A program made the translations under genes and the position numbers. A stretch of DNA of 64,000 nt, taken from positions 62,001 through 126,000 of the forward strand of contig NZ_JAAOLY010000012.1 in NCBI RefSeq assembly GCF_011601275.1. Direction: 5' to 3'. The notes beneath the pieces were generated by a model. It worked only from the letters and a program-made list of their open reading frames with translations, did not search any database and was not told the origin of the DNA. This stretch comes from Janthinobacterium lividum (GTDB taxonomy: Bacteria; Pseudomonadota; Gammaproteobacteria; Burkholderiales; Burkholderiaceae_D). Of this stretch, positions 63,495 through 64,000 are shown in pieces; positions within the stretch are counted from its first letter, which is position 1, and the number at the start of each line of letters is the position of its first letter.

Positions 63495-63583
63495 GAGTCG
63501 TCCTGGCGGTGATCCAGCGCTCATTGTAGCGCGGAATATGACTATTGGCGCACGGCTGTTGGCGCGCTAAAGCGCCAGTCGAC

Positions 63584-64000
63584 TCAAGCCGCCAGGCGCA
63601 GCGGTCCGTTGGCCGGCGGGGCCAGCTTGAAGATGCCCACTTCCTGTTCCAGCTGCGCCGCCTGCTGCTGCAGTTCGTGCGCGGCGGCCGCCGCCTGCTC
63701 GACCAGGGCCGCGTTTTGCTGGGTCACCCGGTCCATGTCGACGATGGCGCGGTTGACTTGTTCGATGCCGGCGCCCTGCTCCTGCGTGGCGTGACTGATC
63801 TCGGCCATGATGCCCGTCACCCTGCCGATGCCGGCCACCACGTCATGCATGGTGGCGCCCGCCTGCTCGACGAGCACCGTGCCCGTGCCCACCTTGCTGA
63901 CGGAATCGTCGATCAGGGCCTTGATTTCGCGCGCGGCGGCGCTGGAGCGCTGCGCCAGGCTGCGCACCTCGGTGGCGACGACGGCGAAGCCGCGCCCCTG
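63584..64000 (-). CDS. methyl-accepting chemotaxis protein, C-terminal part
   Basis: The frame runs from the window edge to a stop at 63584, giving 138 residues of the cytoplasmic signalling domain. The hairpin tip '[16 protein letters not shown]' and 'IKALIDDS' are highly conserved in receptors, and '[17 protein letters not shown]' is a late helix. The 5' part with ligand domain and membrane helices lies beyond 64000. Confidence 0.95.
   Translation of the reverse strand, partial: QGRGFAVVATEVRSLAQRSSAAAREIKALIDDSVSKVGTGTVLVEQAGATMHDVVAGIGRVTGIMAEISHATQEQGAGIEQVNRAIVDMDRVTQQNAALVEQAAAAAHELQQQAAQLEQEVGIFKLAPPANGPLRLAA

Overview
The window is GC-rich, densely coded DNA of a betaproteobacterium, most likely Burkholderiales/Oxalobacteraceae (Janthinobacterium, Massilia or Duganella type). 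The grounds are the exosortase A (XrtA/PEP-CTERM) exopolysaccharide locus with its usual gene set, the codon use, and flanking genes such as purT and a type I secretion set. Family names were assigned by reading the translations and recalling family hallmarks. No database search was run.

Layout. (1) 1-19,595 is the first exosortase A / exopolysaccharide block. It holds the 3' end of an O-antigen-ligase-type gene, a secreted trypsin-like protease, a FeeM-like acyltransferase and an outer-membrane export lipoprotein (the last two on minus). A long plus-strand operon follows: chain-length protein, tyrosine kinase, beta-barrel protein, WecB epimerase, deacetylase, FemAB protein, glycosyltransferases, exosortase A fused to EpsI, an amidotransferase and a glycosyltransferase-CapK fusion. 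(2) 19.7-24.4 kb is a lower-GC accessory stretch of single minus-strand genes (SUKH-3 immunity protein, unknown protein, S41 peptidase, COQ7-like protein, zinc-ribbon protein, small membrane protein). Five of these have a copy of one ~20-bp motif just upstream. (3) 24.4-26.5 kb carries MepB, a small partner, a TfoX-type protein and a D-2-hydroxyacid dehydrogenase. (4) 26.6-47.2 kb is a second exosortase A block. It has an O-acetylation module (two tandem SGNH-like proteins and an MBOAT), glycosyltransferases, a Wzx-like flippase, the exosortase-A O-ligase, a deacetylase and a degenerate amidotransferase. It also has a PLP decarboxylase, an acyl-CoA ligase, a GNAT enzyme, an acyl carrier protein, two alpha/beta hydrolases, one more glycosyltransferase and a TPR protein. 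(5) 47.2-50.2 kb holds housekeeping and hypothetical genes including purT. (6) 50.3-58.3 kb is a type I secretion operon whose first gene encodes a calcium-binding RTX protein made of three ~310-residue modules. (7) 58.6-64 kb holds a serine hydrolase, a DUF6000-like protein, a LysR/MFS divergent pair, a CPBP-like membrane protein and the 3' part of a chemotaxis receptor.

How the genes work together. The two exosortase blocks together encode sugar-nucleotide supply, repeat-unit assembly, flipping, polymerisation or ligation, export and modification (acetylation, deacetylation, amidation) of a surface polysaccharide. They also encode the sorting enzyme for PEP-CTERM proteins. No PEP-CTERM substrate is encoded here. 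The least understood part is the carrier-protein set (ligase, decarboxylase, ACP, GNAT, two hydrolases, plus the distant FeeM-like acyltransferase). It looks like a pathway that makes an amino-acid- or acyl-derived decoration. The RTX/type I set is a separate secreted-protein system.
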